The notes under the pieces are model-generated. The model ran no database searches. It was not told where the DNA came from and saw nothing but the letters and a program-made list of their open reading frames with translations. 5,166 bases of DNA from DATAYF01 sp036272735. Lineage in GTDB: Bacteria > Chloroflexota > Ktedonobacteria > Ktedonobacterales > Ktedonobacteraceae. Below, piece after piece: positions 4,163-5,166 of the stretch. Within the stretch, counting starts at the first letter, position 1. Each line of letters begins with the position of its first letter. The stretch is from contig DATAYF010000493.1 in assembly GCA_036272735.1 (NCBI GenBank), forward strand, positions 1 through 5,166. The letters run 5' to 3'. Made by a program: the position numbers and the translations under genes.

Positions 4163-5166
4163 AGAAGAGCCAGGCCGCAAGAGAGCAAGAGAAGGAGCCG
4201 CGCAAACGCACGCCTACCTTTCTGCTGGAGCTGCCCTTGCAGGGAAGTATTGGCCAGGCTGCCCGCCTCCGTGCCCATTGAGAAGCTGGCCGGCAGTTCT
4301 ATAACGCGGTGCTTTCCGAAGGACTCAAACGGCTGCGGCAGATGCGCGCAGATCCCGCCTGGCAGGCTGCCCGTGTCATCCCACGCATCCAGAAGCACGA
4401 GCGGAACGCGGCGTTCAACCGACTCCGGGAGCAGTACGGCTTTTCTGAGTAGGCATTGCTTGAAGCAGGCAATGCACTGCGCGTCAGTTGGTTGGCTGAG
4501 CATCTGGATGCGGTTTTGGCGCAACAACTTTCGAGTCGAGCGTAGCACGCACGCAATCGGATGTGCGTGGGAATGGCCCGTCGTGTGCGTTTTAAGAGCC
4601 GTGGACGGGGTCTTTCCAGCAGCGAGAATAAACGCAACGCTACCGGACTGCGCTTTGTGCTCGAGTCTCCAGAAGCCGGGAATCAAGGGTATCTTTTCTG
4701 GAAAGATGCTCAGTTCTCTGCTCTCATCGACTGGAAGGAGCCGGTCGTGCAATACGGTTTGGACCACCGGATTAAATATGCGCGGCTGGTGCAACATCGG
4801 GCGAATAGTCCGAAAGCTGCAGGAGCAGCTTCCCAAGGATTTCGCGACGTCGTCCAGCTGGCGCTGGAAGGGATGCCCTCTCAGAAACCCAAGCACACGG
4901 TGGGCAGCGACATGATCGGGGCTGATCTCGGTCCCTGGACCATTGCCCTGGTTCCCCACCAGGCCGAGGCCAGCCTCTCAGTGTTCTGTGAGGAATTGGT
5001 CCCTGATGAGGAGCAAATCCGTCGCGTGCCTCGGAAGATGGATCGCCAGAGACGAGCAGCCAATCCCGAGCACGACGATGAGAAAGGCCACCTCAAGAAA
5101 GCAGGCAAGAAGAAGCTCCCGTGGAAGCAGAGCCGAGGCGACCAGAAGACCAGGCGACGCAAGTCC
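4159..5166 (+). pseudogene. tnpB: tnpB (IS605 OrfB-type RNA-guided nuclease), degenerate and partial
   Basis: One frame gives a TnpB-like protein across 336 codons to the window edge. The N-terminal part (TFLLELPLQ at 20-28, then EAGRQFYNAVL at 42-52) fits the OrfB N-terminal domain. MIGADLGPWTIALV (252-265) is the first RuvC motif, with catalytic D256 kept. A basic segment (RRVPRKMDRQRR) at about 302-313 follows. TnpB proteins are RuvC nucleases guided by RNA from the element's right end; they cut empty target sites and favour retention of the element. Here TGA (4279-4281), TAG (4450-4452) and TAG (4543-4545) interrupt the frame, so full-length protein cannot be made without readthrough. The stretch from 4546 onwards is open. 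An ATG at 4561 could start a fragment, but it has no ribosome site. RuvC II, the zinc ribbon and RuvC III would lie beyond the window. Confidence 0.88.

Larger units (their letters stand above)
3975..5166 (+). mobile_element. IS200/IS605-type element with tnpB only (left end, partial)
   Basis: The element interrupts the oxidoreductase gene. The last host-like bases are TTA C at 3971-3974, which fits the TTAC-type target left intact at the left end by some IS200/IS605 elements. It has no visible terminal inverted repeat, but subterminal hairpins are present, as expected for this family. No tnpA (Y1 transposase) is seen between the left end and tnpB, so within the window it is a tnpB-only (IS1341-like) arrangement and would depend on a transposase supplied elsewhere. 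The right end lies beyond the window. The exact left boundary is uncertain by a few bases. Confidence 0.7.

Noticed and set aside
4279..4545. Recoding of TGA or TAG as an amino acid in tnpB
   Set aside because: Both TGA and TAG occur, no recoding signal is visible, and the three intact genes here contain neither in frame. Decay of a transposon gene is simpler.
4250..4915. A 221-codon plus-strand open frame in the tnpB region
   Set aside because: It is in a different frame from the recognisable TnpB reading and its Ser/Arg/Cys-rich product matches nothing I know.
4000..4959. A 319-codon open frame on the minus strand opposite the tnpB element
   Set aside because: It runs through the hairpins and opposite the readable TnpB frame, its composition is low-complexity Ser/Leu/Arg, it shows no motif, and it lacks homology-like features. 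It is a shadow of GC-rich coding DNA.
1..5166. CRISPR arrays, rRNA, toxin-antitoxin pairs or prophage genes
   Set aside because: No regularly spaced repeats, rRNA segments or matching small gene pairs were seen on either strand.

Overview
The window (about 5.2 kb, mid-GC) looks bacterial. Gene content, bacterial promoters and Shine-Dalgarno sites, and a TnpB lineage I associate with large-genome soil Chloroflexota (Ktedonobacter-like) suggest that group. The assignment is an inference from memory of family resemblance, not from a search.

Left part (1-426): a complete tRNA-Asp(GTC) gene on the minus strand with a near-consensus promoter. A 19-bp perfect inverted repeat lies just beyond its 3' end. 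The divergent spacer to the next gene holds two further short inverted repeats.

Middle part (427-3598): three intact genes. The first is a zinc- and NAD(P)-dependent dehydrogenase of the glucose 1-dehydrogenase type (+). The second is a soluble PP2C-type serine/threonine phosphatase (+), preceded by a strong palindrome. The third is a type II thioesterase (-), convergent with the phosphatase and with no NRPS or PKS gene in view. Each has its own plausible control region, so nothing here reads as an operon.

Right part (3599-5166): a decay zone. The first third of a quinone oxidoreductase-like MDR gene carries two compensating small insertions and a stop codon. It then ends at an insertion that begins at or near a TTAC tetranucleotide. 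The inserted DNA starts with four consecutive hairpins, followed by a 23-codon mini-ORF that overlaps (ATGA) the start of a tnpB (IS200/IS605 OrfB-type) gene. That tnpB has three in-frame stops but no frameshift over 336 codons and runs off the window.

I see no convincing new defence or catalytic system. The most informative signals are the palindrome-templated mutation in the MDR pseudogene, the structured left end of the TnpB element, and the palindrome and repeats at the start of the phosphatase gene.
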